From Pelistega sp. (GTDB lineage: Bacteria; Pseudomonadota; Gammaproteobacteria; Burkholderiales; Burkholderiaceae_B), in NCBI GenBank assembly GCA_030538255.1, contig JAUNUI010000013.1, forward strand, positions 24,776 through 88,775: a stretch of 64,000 nt of DNA, written 5' to 3'. Below are positions 1 through 8,749 of this stretch, piece after piece. Made by a program: the position numbers and the translations under genes. Under the pieces are notes generated by a model. It was not told where the DNA came from. It searched no databases and saw nothing but the letters and a program-made list of their open reading frames with translations. Numbering within the stretch: the stretch's first letter is position 1; each line of letters begins with the position of its first letter.

Positions 1-497
1 CCTGCTTGAGCCACCGCGTTCGTGCTAGGCGCCAAGGTCGCTAAACCGAAGAGGATAGCGAGGGCGAGGATAAACCAAAGTGTGAGCATCAAGCCAGATT
101 TTTCAAAGCCACGGGCAATCGGTTTTGGCCAAGCATAGGTCTGGTACGTTGCATTGCGTACCTGGGCTAATTGCTGTGGAATATTTACAGCGAATTCATG
201 CGGTGGTGCATACTGACAGGCGTAATAACATTCGCTGCAGTTATGGCATAGATTCGCTAAGTAGTGAATATCACCTTCGGTGAAGTCAAGGCGCTTCTCC
301 ATGGCTGGGAATACGGCACAGAAACCTTCGCAATAACGACAAGAGTTACAGATACCCATAGAGTGCTGGGCGTCTTTGATGAGCTCATCAATCGACATCG
401 GACCCTTGATGATTTGTTCTTTAATCGGTCGTTGAGTCTCTTTCTGCTCTTGAGTGGGTCGTTGGACCTCTTTAATGGCTTGATTATGCGTTTGCAT
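1..497 (-). CDS. tcuB: TcuB, tricarballylate utilization protein B (partial, 3' end outside window)
   Basis: Read on the minus strand from the ATG at 497; the gene runs off the left edge. TcuB is the membrane iron-sulfur protein that reoxidises the flavin of TcuA. I see two cysteine clusters typical of a 2x[4Fe-4S] ferredoxin domain, CNSCRYCEGFC and CHNCSECYYAC, at about residues 50-95, then the start of a hydrophobic segment near residue 137. The N-terminus carries a roughly 10-residue duplication (VQRPTQEQKE, TQRPIKEQII). The start overlaps the end of tcuA by 14 bases, with GGAGG just upstream, which suggests translational coupling. Membrane heme-binding residues cannot be checked because the rest is missing. 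Confidence 0.85.
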   Translation of the reverse strand, partial: MQTHNQAIKEVQRPTQEQKETQRPIKEQIIKGPMSIDELIKDAQHSMGICNSCRYCEGFCAVFPAMEKRLDFTEGDIHYLANLCHNCSECYYACQYAPPHEFAVNIPQQLAQVRNATYQTYAWPKPIARGFEKSGLMLTLWFILALAILFGLATLAPSTNAVAQA

Positions 498-1881
498 TCT
501 TAGCTGCCTCCGTTCCTGCAATTCTTCCAAAAACCGTTCCGATTGCCATGCCAAAGCCAGCAACGTAACCTTTACTTAAAATATTTCCTGCCATGATTTC
601 GCCAGCAGCGAAGACATTATCTGAAGGCTGGCCATTACTCATCTGTACGCGAGCGGTCTTGTCGACGACCACACCCATATAGGTGAAGGTGATGCCTGTT
701 GCTAATGGATAGGCATAGAAGGGGGCTTGATCAATGGTCTGTGCCCAGTTAGTTTTATCGGGGCTGAGGCCTTGAGTACGACAACCATCAAGCACACTAT
801 GGTCAAATTTTCCACCTTGAACTGCCTGGTTATAGTCATTGATGGTGGTCTTGACTTGCGCTACAGGTAAGTTGAGTTTTTCGGCAAGTTCCTCAATCGA
901 GTTGGCGCTAATCGATTTAAAGACCGAAGGCATAAAGCGACCAATAATTTTTTGATCGATGATGGAGTAGGCCACTTGATCAGCTTGTTGGGCGACTAGG
1001 CGGCCCCAGATCGCGTAGCGCTTTGGCCAAAAATCTTCGCCTTCATCATAAAAGCGTTCACCGTTCTTATTTAAAACAACACCGAGTGATACACAGTCCA
1101 CTCGCGTGACAATGCCACCGTCGTATTTGGGTGAGCGGGCATCAATGGCCACTGCATGTCCCTGTGTTGGATCACCAATAATCGCGGCACTATTGCGCAT
1201 CAGTTCACGTAACATGCGACCCTGATTAAAGCGGGTGCCACGCACAATAAAATTGCGTGCTGCAGGACCCCATGCCTCTTCAAGCCACTCTAAATTGGAT
1301 TCGAAACCACCCGCAGCGATCACCACGGACTTAGGCACAATTTTCTGAATACCTGAAGGGGATTGCACATCGACTGACTCACACTTATTGTCGACGAAAT
1401 TTAATTGCGTCGCTTCGGTTTCGTAATAGATTTGCACGCCCGCTTTTTCAATCGCTTTAAAGTAGGCATTCACCAATGCTTTGCCACCTCCAAGAAAGAA
1501 GGCATTGGTACGGCCTAGATGCAGGGTACCTCCGAGTGAGGGTTGAAAGCGTACACCATGTTTTTTCATCCAGGTAGTACAGGTTTCGGTTGAGCGGATA
1601 ACATAACGTGCCATTTCTTCATTGGTCTCGCCACCAGTGACGCGGTAGACGTCCTGGAAAAACTCGTCCTCAGTATACGCATCCGTTAATACATCGGTTG
1701 GAGCATTATGCATGCAGCGTAAGTTACGGGTATGGCTGCTATTACCACCGCGCCATACTTTCGGGGCACTTTCAATCAGCACCACGGAGGCACCTTGTTC
1801 GTGCGCTGAGAGAGCAGAGCAAAGAGCGGCATTACCACCGCCGATCACTAAGACATCACAATGAATGGTTTTATCAGTCAT
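484..1881 (-). CDS. tcuA: TcuA, FAD-dependent tricarballylate dehydrogenase
   Basis: 465 residues from the ATG at 1881, which follows AGGAAG at good spacing; an upstream start at 1911 has no such site. The protein opens with a Rossmann FAD motif (DVLVIGGGNAALCSAL). It continues as a fumarate reductase/succinate dehydrogenase flavoprotein-type enzyme and ends with a second FAD contact region (NVFAAGEIMAGNILSKGY). The family converts tricarballylate to cis-aconitate. Length matches known TcuA. The overlapping tcuB and the divergent GntR regulator support the assignment. Related flavoproteins (fumarate reductase, ketosteroid dehydrogenase) are the alternatives, made less likely by the tcuB partner. 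Confidence 0.88.
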   Translation of the reverse strand: MTDKTIHCDVLVIGGGNAALCSALSAHEQGASVVLIESAPKVWRGGNSSHTRNLRCMHNAPTDVLTDAYTEDEFFQDVYRVTGGETNEEMARYVIRSTETCTTWMKKHGVRFQPSLGGTLHLGRTNAFFLGGGKALVNAYFKAIEKAGVQIYYETEATQLNFVDNKCESVDVQSPSGIQKIVPKSVVIAAGGFESNLEWLEEAWGPAARNFIVRGTRFNQGRMLRELMRNSAAIIGDPTQGHAVAIDARSPKYDGGIVTRVDCVSLGVVLNKNGERFYDEGEDFWPKRYAIWGRLVAQQADQVAYSIIDQKIIGRFMPSVFKSISANSIEELAEKLNLPVAQVKTTINDYNQAVQGGKFDHSVLDGCRTQGLSPDKTNWAQTIDQAPFYAYPLATGITFTYMGVVVDKTARVQMSNGQPSDNVFAAGEIMAGNILSKGYVAGFGMAIGTVFGRIAGTEAAKNANA

Positions 1882-1895
1882 TTGCACTTCCTTAT

Positions 1896-1977
1896 ATACA
1901 GCTGTATTCAATTGTACACATAAATTTATCCTTGTCTAGAAAATGGTTATTTTTTTACAAATTCTGTGGTTTTCTAG
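1896..1977. promoter_or_regulatory. Candidate operators between tcuA and the GntR gene
   Basis: The divergent intergenic region holds a perfect 12-bp palindrome, ATACAGCTGTAT (1896-1907), close to the tcuA start. It also holds a wide inverted repeat CTAGAAAA (1936-1943) / TTTTCTAG (1970-1977) close to the regulator start. FCD-type GntR proteins bind short palindromes as dimers, so these are plausible sites for the adjacent regulator. Binding itself is inference. Confidence 0.4.
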
Positions 1978-2010
1978 TAGACTAAGGGCTTGTTTCGAAA
2001 AGGAAAAAAT

Positions 2011-2718
2011 ATGGCGGTGAGTAAGCGTAAGCCTGTCAAAGCAGGAGAAGAAGAGAGTGTTGACTTGGACAACGCGCGTGGTGTCACCCTGAGTGAACAG
2101 GCGTATGCGTATATTGTTGAGGCTTTAGAAAGCGGTGCGATGGCACCAGGCACTCGTTTACGTGAAATCGATTTAGCTAAGGAAATTGGTTTGAGCCGCA
2201 CACCGATTCGTGAGGCCTTAAATCGTCTTTTGTCTGAGGGCTTGGTAGAGAATGATCCTAAGCGCGGTTTGATTATCACCGAGTTAGATCAGAATATGGT
2301 TGGAGAACTTTATGAAATGCGTCGGGTGCTAGAGGGCACCGCTGCTGCACTGGCTGCGCGTCATGCGACGGATGTGGAGATTGAGGTCTTAAGACAGATT
2401 GCTGAGCGTGATAAGGATGAGAGTGATGCGACTCAACTTGCCTATAACAATCGCCTGTTTCACCAAACCTTGTATCAGTGCGCCCATAATCGCTATTTAC
2501 TGAAAACCTTACAGGCTTTGCAAAATGCGATGTTGCTGCTCGGTAAGAGTACTTTGGCAGAAACGGGGCGAGCCAGTACGGCGCGCGAAGAGCACCATGA
2601 AATTATCAATGCTTTGGAGAGTCGAGATCCAGAATTGGCGCGTGCAGTGGCGAATCGGCATATTTTAGAGGCGTATAAATTACGCTTAAGTCGCTTTTTA
2701 ATGGAGCGTGGTCAGTAG
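2011..2718 (+). CDS. GntR-family (FadR/FCD subfamily) transcriptional regulator
   Basis: 235 residues from the ATG at 2011, preceded by AAGGAA; the in-frame TTG at 1990 lacks a ribosome site. An N-terminal winged helix (about residues 28-90; LREIDLAKEIGLSRTPIREA is typical GntR) is followed by an all-helical FCD ligand-binding domain (about 95-225) with histidines that usually bind a metal (FHQTLYQCAHN, REEHHEII). It is divergent from tcuAB and probably controls it in response to a tricarboxylate. The classical TcuR of Salmonella is a LysR protein, so this would be an alternative regulator. Confidence 0.85.
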   Translation: MAVSKRKPVKAGEEESVDLDNARGVTLSEQAYAYIVEALESGAMAPGTRLREIDLAKEIGLSRTPIREALNRLLSEGLVENDPKRGLIITELDQNMVGELYEMRRVLEGTAAALAARHATDVEIEVLRQIAERDKDESDATQLAYNNRLFHQTLYQCAHNRYLLKTLQALQNAMLLLGKSTLAETGRASTAREEHHEIINALESRDPELARAVANRHILEAYKLRLSRFLMERGQ

Positions 2719-2781
2719 TAATTGAGCAAAATCGTGTGATTTTTTAGAGCGTCTTTTTAGGACATATTGTGATGCATCAAC

Positions 2782-2811
2782 CCTCCTTATACGAAGTTAT
2801 GTATAAGGAGG
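2782..2811. terminator. Hairpin between the convergent gntR and hicB genes
   Basis: A perfect 11-bp inverted repeat, CCTCCTTATAC and GTATAAGGAGG, with an 8-base loop, lies between convergent genes. Neither flank has a strong T run (ATTTAATAAG on the plus side), so it may be a weak bidirectional terminator. Confidence 0.5.
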
Positions 2812-2823
2812 ATTTAATAAGGC

Positions 2824-3222
2824 TTAATCCTCATATATGACTTCATCGACTACTGATGGGAGAGGTTTGAGCTGGGAGGAGTTCTTTTTAACCCTAGACA
2901 AATACTCTGCAAATGCCAAGTTAATGCACTCATTAAGGCTAATATTTAGTTGAATTGCCTGATTCACTAAGGCTTTATGTATTTCAGGTGTTGTGCGAAT
3001 ATTAAAAGAGCCCTTGTACGGTTTATTTGGCTCAACACCGCGCTCCTTACAAAAACTGAGATAGGAGTCGACTGTCGCATGGAATTCAGATACAACTTCA
3101 TCATGATCTTTACCAAAAAATGCAATGATATCGTTGATATGCAGCAATCTGCCTACTAGGCCTTCGTCCTCGATGCTGTATTTTATTAAGGCTTCATAGC
3201 CTTTGTATTTTAGAACGTCCAT
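2824..3222 (-). CDS. hicB: HicB family antitoxin
   Basis: 132 residues. The N-terminal part (about 1-75) is a partial RNase-H-like fold (YEALIKYSIEDEGLVGRLLHI). The C-terminal part (about 90-130) is a ribbon-helix-helix DNA-binding domain (GSFNIRTTPEIHKALVNQA). HicB neutralises HicA and represses the operon. The start lies one base after the hicA stop, with AGGA inside the end of hicA, so the two are translationally coupled in the toxin-first order usual for this family. Confidence 0.88.
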   Translation of the reverse strand: MDVLKYKGYEALIKYSIEDEGLVGRLLHINDIIAFFGKDHDEVVSEFHATVDSYLSFCKERGVEPNKPYKGSFNIRTTPEIHKALVNQAIQLNISLNECINLAFAEYLSRVKKNSSQLKPLPSVVDEVIYED

Positions 3223-3223
3223 A

Positions 3224-3490
3224 TCATATTCCTATTTCATGCATGAACTCTTTAATCGCTTTGAATTGATAAGGTTTTAAGCCCTTATCGGGATGAGGTC
3301 GTGCAATATTTAAACGGAATTCTTCGCCACTCGCTAAGGTGTAAACAAAGTATTTGTGGCTAGAGCCACCTTTCTGTTCATAATATATGCAGCCATAATG
3401 CTCAAGTAGCGTAATGAGTTCTCTAAAAAGAAAATCTTTAGGTGAGGGAACTCTATATAGCTTCTCATGTAATTTGTCTATTTTGCTCAT
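3224..3490 (-). CDS. hicA: HicA family toxin (mRNA interferase)
   Basis: 88 residues from the ATG at 3490 (MSKIDKLHEKLY), where the family normally begins; a TTG nine codons upstream falls inside the operator palindrome. It has the double-stranded-RNA-binding-like fold and the conserved glycine-serine-histidine motif (GGSSHKYF) carrying the catalytic histidine. HicA cleaves mRNA when HicB is lost. No clear ribosome site precedes the ATG, so toxin translation may be weak. Confidence 0.87.
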   Translation of the reverse strand: MSKIDKLHEKLYRVPSPKDFLFRELITLLEHYGCIYYEQKGGSSHKYFVYTLASGEEFRLNIARPHPDKGLKPYQFKAIKEFMHEIGI

Positions 3491-3508
3491 ACTATCATTG
3501 ACCCAAGA

Positions 3509-3537
3509 AATTTGCAACTAAATACTAGTTGCAAATT
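3509..3537. promoter_or_regulatory. hicAB operator palindrome
   Basis: A perfect inverted repeat with 12-bp arms (AATTTGCAACTA at 3509-3520, TAGTTGCAAATT at 3526-3537) and a 5-base spacer, 19 bases upstream of the hicA ATG. This is the expected position for the HicB autorepression site. Confidence 0.7.
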
Positions 3538-3638
3538 AGACTTGGAAATAAATTAAGAGCAATGATGGTAGCAAGACTTAGTAGGACAATTCAAGGTAAT
3601 GTTTGTGGGTAAACTTGTCTCATTGAAGATTAAGCTGC

Positions 3639-4823
3639 CTAGTCGGGCGCTTGCTCTATAGCAGGTTCAATCCGAATCAGCTTACCGTTCGAAGAGTCGG
3701 TGAGCACATAGACATAGCCATCAAGACCGACTCGGACGTCACGGATGCGTTCGCCTAATTCAGTCAAAAGGTTTTCTTCAGCGATAATGTTCTGGCCTTT
3801 TTTATCTAGACTTAAACGAATTAAGCGTTGGCCGGCGAGCGCACCAATAAATAGCGAGTTTTGCCATTGGGGGAAGCGCTTATCATCGTAAAAAGCCATA
3901 CCGCTAATCGCGGGTGACTTAGGCCAATAGTAGACGGGGTCTTGCATATTCGGTGCGCTCTCGCCAATCGCTTCAGGAATTTTATCACCACTGTAATTAA
4001 TGCCGTGGGTGACAATCGGCCAGCCGTAATTCACCCCAGGCATAATGATATTGATTTCATCTCCGCCGCGTGGACCATGCTCATGAGTCCATAATTGGTG
4101 CGTCCACGGATTAAAAGCCGCCCCTTGTTGATTGCGATGGCCATAGGACCAGATTTCAGGTTTTGCGTCTGGCGTATTCAAGAAAGGGTTATCGACAGGT
4201 GGGCGGTCAGCATCTTGTAAGCGCACAATCTTGCCTTGATGCTTATTTAAATCCTGTGCGGTCGAGCGTTGATTATTATCACCAAGTGCTAAGAATAAGA
4301 AGCCCTTAGGGCCAAATACGATGCGGTTACCATAGTGTAGACCGCTAGATAGCTTAGGTTGTTGCTCAAAAACTTCGGTGAAATTTTCGAGTTTCTGATG
4401 GTCCTCACTGAGACGACCATACCCCAAAGCGGTACTAGAGCGACCTGAAGCATCAGCTTTAGCATAGCTAAGGTAGACAAAGCGATTCTTGAGGTACGAA
4501 GGGGCAAGCGTAATATCCAGTAAACCACCTTGGCCGCGGGCAAAAACCTCAGGAGTGCCTTGAATAGGGGGTGATAATTCTTGGTTATGCCAGCGACGTA
4601 ATTGCCCACTACGCTCGGTAATTAATATGCCCTGATTTTGTGGTAAGAAGGCCATTCCCCAAGGATGATTTAGGCCTTCAATGAGGACTTCATACTTAAC
4701 CTTGGCGGTAGGCACTTTTTCAGGAGAGACGTGTAAGGCCTCTTGCGCATGGCTTAGGTGAGACAGACTTGCTAATTGGCAAGCCGTCAAAAAAATAGCC
4801 AAACGAGAAACCTTACGCCACAT
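3639..4823 (-). CDS. Secreted PQQ-dependent soluble sugar dehydrogenase
   Basis: 394 residues from the ATG at 4823, eight bases after GGAG; the ATG at 4829 is too close to that site. A Sec signal peptide ends near SHAQ|EAL. The rest is a six-bladed GH/sorbosone dehydrogenase beta-propeller (about residues 35-390). Hallmarks are NHPWGMAFLPQ, GQGGLLDITLAPSY, LHYGNRIVFGPKG, the YGHRNQQGAAFNP histidine region and EHGPRGGDEINII. These enzymes oxidise aldoses in the periplasm with PQQ and Ca2+. It sits 21 bases behind an ABC permease gene on the same strand and may be the last gene of that operon. No PQQ synthesis genes are visible. Confidence 0.85.
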   Translation of the reverse strand: MWRKVSRLAIFLTACQLASLSHLSHAQEALHVSPEKVPTAKVKYEVLIEGLNHPWGMAFLPQNQGILITERSGQLRRWHNQELSPPIQGTPEVFARGQGGLLDITLAPSYLKNRFVYLSYAKADASGRSSTALGYGRLSEDHQKLENFTEVFEQQPKLSSGLHYGNRIVFGPKGFLFLALGDNNQRSTAQDLNKHQGKIVRLQDADRPPVDNPFLNTPDAKPEIWSYGHRNQQGAAFNPWTHQLWTHEHGPRGGDEINIIMPGVNYGWPIVTHGINYSGDKIPEAIGESAPNMQDPVYYWPKSPAISGMAFYDDKRFPQWQNSLFIGALAGQRLIRLSLDKKGQNIIAEENLLTELGERIRDVRVGLDGYVYVLTDSSNGKLIRIEPAIEQAPD

Positions 4824-4844
4824 AATCATATCTCCGAAATATAC

Positions 4845-5639
4845 CTATAGTTTTTCTGTTTCACCTGAGCTTGGTTGCCAAGTCAGGAATTGCTTTTCAA
4901 TAAAGCTGACAATGCCATCTAATAAAAGGGCACAAACTGTTAGCACGAAAATCCCAGCCACCACAGTATTCACATCGAAGGTGCCTTCTGCTTGTAGAAT
5001 CAAGTACCCTACGCCACTAGCAGACCCGAGGTATTCACCCACAACAGCACCAACAAAGGCTAAGCCGACTGAGGCATGTAAACTGGAGAATACCCAACTC
5101 ATGGCAGAAGGTAGGTAGACATGGCGTAAGAGTTGTTTCTTATTCGCGCCTAGCATGCGTGCATTGTCTAATAAAGTAGGACTGACCTCACGAATGCCTT
5201 GGTATACATTAAAAAAAACAATAAAGAAGACTAAGGTGACGGCGAGAGCGACCTTAGACCAGATACCTAAGCCAAACCACATGGCAAAAATAGGCGCCAG
5301 AATCACGCGAGGCATGGAATTGAGGGCAGTTAAATAAGGATCTAAAACCATGCTGGCTGTTTTAGATAGGCCGAGCCACAGACCAAAACCCATGCCAAAT
5401 ACAGTACCAATTACAAAGGCCAAAATGGTTTCGGTAAGCGTAACACCGAGGTGTTTATAGATATTCGCGTCACCGACGAACCAGTCCCATAAGGACTCAG
5501 CGACACCAACAGGGGTGCCGAAGAAAAAGGCGACATTATCGCTTTGGGAGGCGAAATACCACGTGGTTAAAACAAAGACTAAGATAAGAATTTGCCAGAT
5601 ACGATAGTTATGTTGATTTGGTTTTATTGTTTTCCACAT
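4845..5639 (-). CDS. ABC transporter permease (SsuC/TauC/ThiX-like)
   Basis: 264 residues from the ATG at 5639, one base after the stop of the ATPase gene. An in-frame start at 5831 would bury 64 residues inside the ATPase gene and is rejected. About six membrane segments are visible, with the EAA-type loop (LLDNARMLGANKKQLLRHVYLPSA) that docks the ATPase. The family moves nitrate, sulfonates, taurine or pyrimidine precursors; the substrate cannot be read from sequence. Confidence 0.85.
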   Translation of the reverse strand: MWKTIKPNQHNYRIWQILILVFVLTTWYFASQSDNVAFFFGTPVGVAESLWDWFVGDANIYKHLGVTLTETILAFVIGTVFGMGFGLWLGLSKTASMVLDPYLTALNSMPRVILAPIFAMWFGLGIWSKVALAVTLVFFIVFFNVYQGIREVSPTLLDNARMLGANKKQLLRHVYLPSAMSWVFSSLHASVGLAFVGAVVGEYLGSASGVGYLILQAEGTFDVNTVVAGIFVLTVCALLLDGIVSFIEKQFLTWQPSSGETEKL

Positions 5640-5640
5640 A

Positions 5641-6450
5641 TTATGCTCGCTTCTGTTGATCGTAGCCCTTAAGGACTTCTTCGCGTAAAACATCCCATAT
5701 GGCTTTATGCAGCTCGACAAAGCGCGGATGCGTGCGCACTTCAGCAACGTCACGTGGTCGAGGTAAGTCAATAATAAACTCACCAATAATACGTGTACCA
5801 GGCCCCGCAGAAAGCACGAGAACGCGATCACTCATGGCAATAGCTTCATCCAAGTCGTGCGTGATAAATAATACCGCTTTACGCTTGCTCATCCAAATCT
5901 CTAGAACCTCATTCTCCATCAGTTGGCGAGTTTGAATATCAAGCGCTGAGAATGGTTCGTCCATTAGAATAATGTCAGGGTCGCGAATGAGGGTTTGGGC
6001 GAGCATGGCACGCTTGCGCATACCACCAGACATTTGATGAGGATATTTATTGGCCGCATGAGATAGGCCAACGCGATTAAGCCATTCAATCCCTTGAGCT
6101 TGGGCCTGTGCTTTAGGGACATTAGCAAACTCAAGTCCGGTGATGACATTATCTAAAGCATTGCGCCAAGGCAAAAGTGCTTCGCCTTGGAACATATAGC
6201 CTGCTTTATGATTAATACCGCGTAGAGGCTCACCAAAGACCTTAACTTCGCCGCTTGATGGCTCTAATAAGCCAGCGGCGACGTTAAGTAGGGTTGACTT
6301 GCCACAACCTGTTGGACCTACTACGGAGACGAATTCACCAGCGGCAATCGTCAAACTGGCGTCCTTGACCGCCGTATAGCGGTCGTTCTTGTTATCACGT
6401 GACACGAAGGTACACGTGATATCTTTTAAGGATAAAGCATGATCAGTCAT
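5641..6450 (-). CDS. ABC transporter ATP-binding protein (SsuB/TauB-like)
   Basis: 269 residues. Walker A GPTGCGKST (about 44-52), Q-loop YMFQGEALLPW, signature MSGGMRKRAMLAQ, Walker B IILMDEPFSALD and the H-loop FITHDLDEA are all present and in order. It powers the importer formed with the neighbouring permease and binding protein. It starts seven bases after the stop of the binding-protein gene. Confidence 0.9.
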   Translation of the reverse strand: MTDHALSLKDITCTFVSRDNKNDRYTAVKDASLTIAAGEFVSVVGPTGCGKSTLLNVAAGLLEPSSGEVKVFGEPLRGINHKAGYMFQGEALLPWRNALDNVITGLEFANVPKAQAQAQGIEWLNRVGLSHAANKYPHQMSGGMRKRAMLAQTLIRDPDIILMDEPFSALDIQTRQLMENEVLEIWMSKRKAVLFITHDLDEAIAMSDRVLVLSAGPGTRIIGEFIIDLPRPRDVAEVRTHPRFVELHKAIWDVLREEVLKGYDQQKRA

Positions 6451-6457
6451 TAGCTTA

Positions 6458-7489
6458 TTAGGCTCCTGTTTTTTTTACAAAATCATTGGTCCATGTCCTA
6501 CTTAGATCAATTCCTTCGGCATTAAACTTAGGTACGTAGGACTGTAAAGATTTTAGAGCGGTTGCTGGACCTGCCTCATCAATTAAACCATCAGGTGAGA
6601 GACCTTCAAAACTCTTCGTCAAAGCAAGTTTGTAGACCTCAGGATTGCCGAGCAAGTAGTTTTCTGGTACCACCTTGAGTACTTCATCAGCGCCTGCGGA
6701 TTGAATCCACTTATTTGCTTTGACAATGGCATTGGTGAGTGCTTGAACGGTATTGGGATTCTTCTCAATAAAAGACTCAGCAGCGTATAAGCAACCTGCT
6801 GGCATAGGACCACCGAAAATATCCAGTGTATCTTTCAGTGTGCGTGTGTCGACGATGGTTTGAATCTCGCCCGCATGATCAAGTAAGCTAATCACAGGGT
6901 CAACATTACACATGGCATCAATCTCACCCGATCGTAGTGCGGTCACAGCACCCGCACCTGAACCTACGCCAATAATTGAAATATCACTATCTTTTAGGCC
7001 ATTCTTGGTGAGGAAGAAACTCAGCAACATATTGGTCGAAGAACCAGGCGCGGTAACACCGATTTTCTTGCCTTTTAGGTCGGCTGGTGTGCTGTAATTC
7101 GGTAGATTTTTCTTAGAGGTGCCTAAGGCAATCATAGGCGCACGGCCTTGCAGCACGAAGGAGCGATAAAATTGGCGCTTAGATTGTAGGTTAATCGTAT
7201 GTTCATAGGCGCCTGAGCAAACATCTGCACTACCACCAACAACTGCTTGTAATGCTTTTGAGCCACCAGCAAAGTCAGCGATGCTAACATTCAGGCCTTC
7301 TTCTTTAAAGTAGCCATTGATCTCCGCAATCGAGAGCGGCAAATAGTAGATCAATGCCTTGCCACCAACGGCAATTGAAACATCCGTTTTTTCTAGTTTG
7401 CCTGTTTGTGCGCGTAGGATGCCAGGAAACATACTTAACATACCTGTGGCACCCGCTGCTTTAATTAAATCACGACGTGTAAAGCTCAT
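6458..7489 (-). CDS. ABC transporter substrate-binding protein (NMT1/SsuA-like), Tat-type signal
   Basis: 343 residues, GGAGAA before the start. The N-terminus MSFTRRDLIKAAGATG followed by a hydrophobic stretch ending at LRAQ is a twin-arginine signal. The mature part is an NMT1/THI5-like periplasmic binding fold (YYLPLSIAEINGYFKEEGL, GGSKALQAVVGGSADV, KGKKIGVTAPGSSTNML). First gene of the importer operon. Family members bind nitrate, sulfonates, taurine, or thiamine precursors; the specific ligand is unknown. Confidence 0.85.
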   Translation of the reverse strand: MSFTRRDLIKAAGATGMLSMFPGILRAQTGKLEKTDVSIAVGGKALIYYLPLSIAEINGYFKEEGLNVSIADFAGGSKALQAVVGGSADVCSGAYEHTINLQSKRQFYRSFVLQGRAPMIALGTSKKNLPNYSTPADLKGKKIGVTAPGSSTNMLLSFFLTKNGLKDSDISIIGVGSGAGAVTALRSGEIDAMCNVDPVISLLDHAGEIQTIVDTRTLKDTLDIFGGPMPAGCLYAAESFIEKNPNTVQALTNAIVKANKWIQSAGADEVLKVVPENYLLGNPEVYKLALTKSFEGLSPDGLIDEAGPATALKSLQSYVPKFNAEGIDLSRTWTNDFVKKTGA

Positions 7490-7834
7490 AAGTCATTCTC
7501 CAAAATATATTATTTATTCTTGCTTGCGCATATGAGTTGGCTATAAGTCCGATGGCATGCAAGTTAGAAATAAGTTTATGTGATTATTTCTAAGCTCAGC
7601 GATGTCGTATTGCCGTACTTATTTGTATACGCTAAATGCACAAATTAATTGTATCAGAAAGCTTCTTGAGTGCCCTGTACGTCTGCGTAATAGTCTAAGG
7701 TATCTAGTCTCAGAGTTGCTCAAAAAATGATCCCAAGCTTTACTCAGTTTTTCTTGGTCGTGATCCTTGTCTGTGAGACAATAAGAATCGTTTGCATTGG
7801 GAGTAGGGGCTTTTATGAAGAGTGAGGGTAAAGC
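7490..7834. promoter_or_regulatory. Divergent regulatory region between ABC operon and arginase gene
   Basis: 345 bases without a gene. It holds a perfect inverted repeat TTAGAAATAA (7564-7573) / TTATTTCTAA (7584-7593) with a 10-base spacer, a plausible operator for the ABC operon. GAGGG before 7835 is the arginase ribosome site. No riboswitch fold was recognised. Confidence 0.4.
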
Positions 7835-8749
7835 ATGAAGAAATCCGTAAGCTTAATTGGAGTGCCGACTGATGTTGGTGCCGCCCAACGTGGAGCAAGT
7901 ATGGGTCCTGAGGCCTTGCGTGTAGCAGGGCTTGTGCAGGCTTTAGAGCGCTTAGGCTTGCAGGTGAATGACCGTGGTAATTTACATGGTCCAGCCAATC
8001 CTTCTGAGCCGAAGCAAGGTGGTTATCGTCATCTAGAGCAAGTGATTGAGTGGAATCAGTTGGCTTATGAAGCGATCTATGCGGAGTTGAACCAAGGCAA
8101 CTTACCGATTATGTTGGGAGGTGACCATTGTTTAGGCGTGGGCTCTATCTCTGCAGTGGCGCGTCACTGTCGTGAGCAAGGTAAGCAATTGAGGATTATC
8201 TGGCTTGATGCGCATACGGATTTTAATACCGCCGAGATTACACCCTCAGGCAATATGCATGGCATGCCAGTGGCGTGTCTATTCGGTCATGGCCCACAAG
8301 CGCTGACGCATCTCTCGGGCGCGTGTCCTGCTTTGGAATCTTCTATGATTCGGCAGATTGGTATTCGTAGCGTTGACCCTGGTGAAAAGCAATTTATTTT
8401 TGATGCAGGCATCACGATTTATGATATGCGTCATATTGATGAAGTAGGAATGCGACATACTATGGAAGCGGCGCTCTTAGGTTTGAGTAAAGATACGCAC
8501 TTGCATCTGAGCTTTGATGTGGATTTCTTAGACCCCGATATTGCGCCAGGTGTGGGTACGACTGTTCGTGGCGGGCCGAATTATCGAGAAGCACAACTCT
8601 GTATGGAGATGGTCGCCGATACGGGCCTAATGGCTTCCTTAGATATTGTAGAGTTAAATCCTGCGCTTGATCTGCGTAATGCAACGGCTGAAATTGCTTT
8701 AGATTTGGTTGAAAGTTTATTTGGTAAAAGCACTTTATTTAAGGCCTAA
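7835..8749 (+). CDS. rocF: Arginase
   Basis: 304 residues, the usual arginase length. The manganese-binding motifs are present in order: GGDHCLG (about 95-101), DAHTDFN (125-131) and SFDVDFLDP (about 225-233), plus the substrate loop (SGNMHGMPVACLFG). It hydrolyses arginine to ornithine and urea in the cytoplasm. Full-length motifs favour arginase over agmatinase or formimidoylglutamase. It stands alone between a divergent ABC operon and a PACE efflux gene. Confidence 0.9.
   Translation: MKKSVSLIGVPTDVGAAQRGASMGPEALRVAGLVQALERLGLQVNDRGNLHGPANPSEPKQGGYRHLEQVIEWNQLAYEAIYAELNQGNLPIMLGGDHCLGVGSISAVARHCREQGKQLRIIWLDAHTDFNTAEITPSGNMHGMPVACLFGHGPQALTHLSGACPALESSMIRQIGIRSVDPGEKQFIFDAGITIYDMRHIDEVGMRHTMEAALLGLSKDTHLHLSFDVDFLDPDIAPGVGTTVRGGPNYREAQLCMEMVADTGLMASLDIVELNPALDLRNATAEIALDLVESLFGKSTLFKA

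Noticed and set aside
1974-2279. Minus-strand frame opposite the GntR gene.
   Set aside because: It is antisense to the winged-helix coding region, with no ribosome site or known domain.
2787-2800. TTATACGAAGTTAT matches one arm of the phage P1 loxP site.
   Set aside because: Only one arm is present, there is no 8-bp spacer with an inverted second arm, and no recombinase gene is in the window. It is part of the gntR/hicB hairpin and most likely a chance match.
5640-5831. A 64-residue N-terminal extension of the ABC permease frame.
   Set aside because: It overlaps the end of the ATPase gene and has no homology to permeases; the ATG at 5639 one base after the ATPase stop is the natural start.
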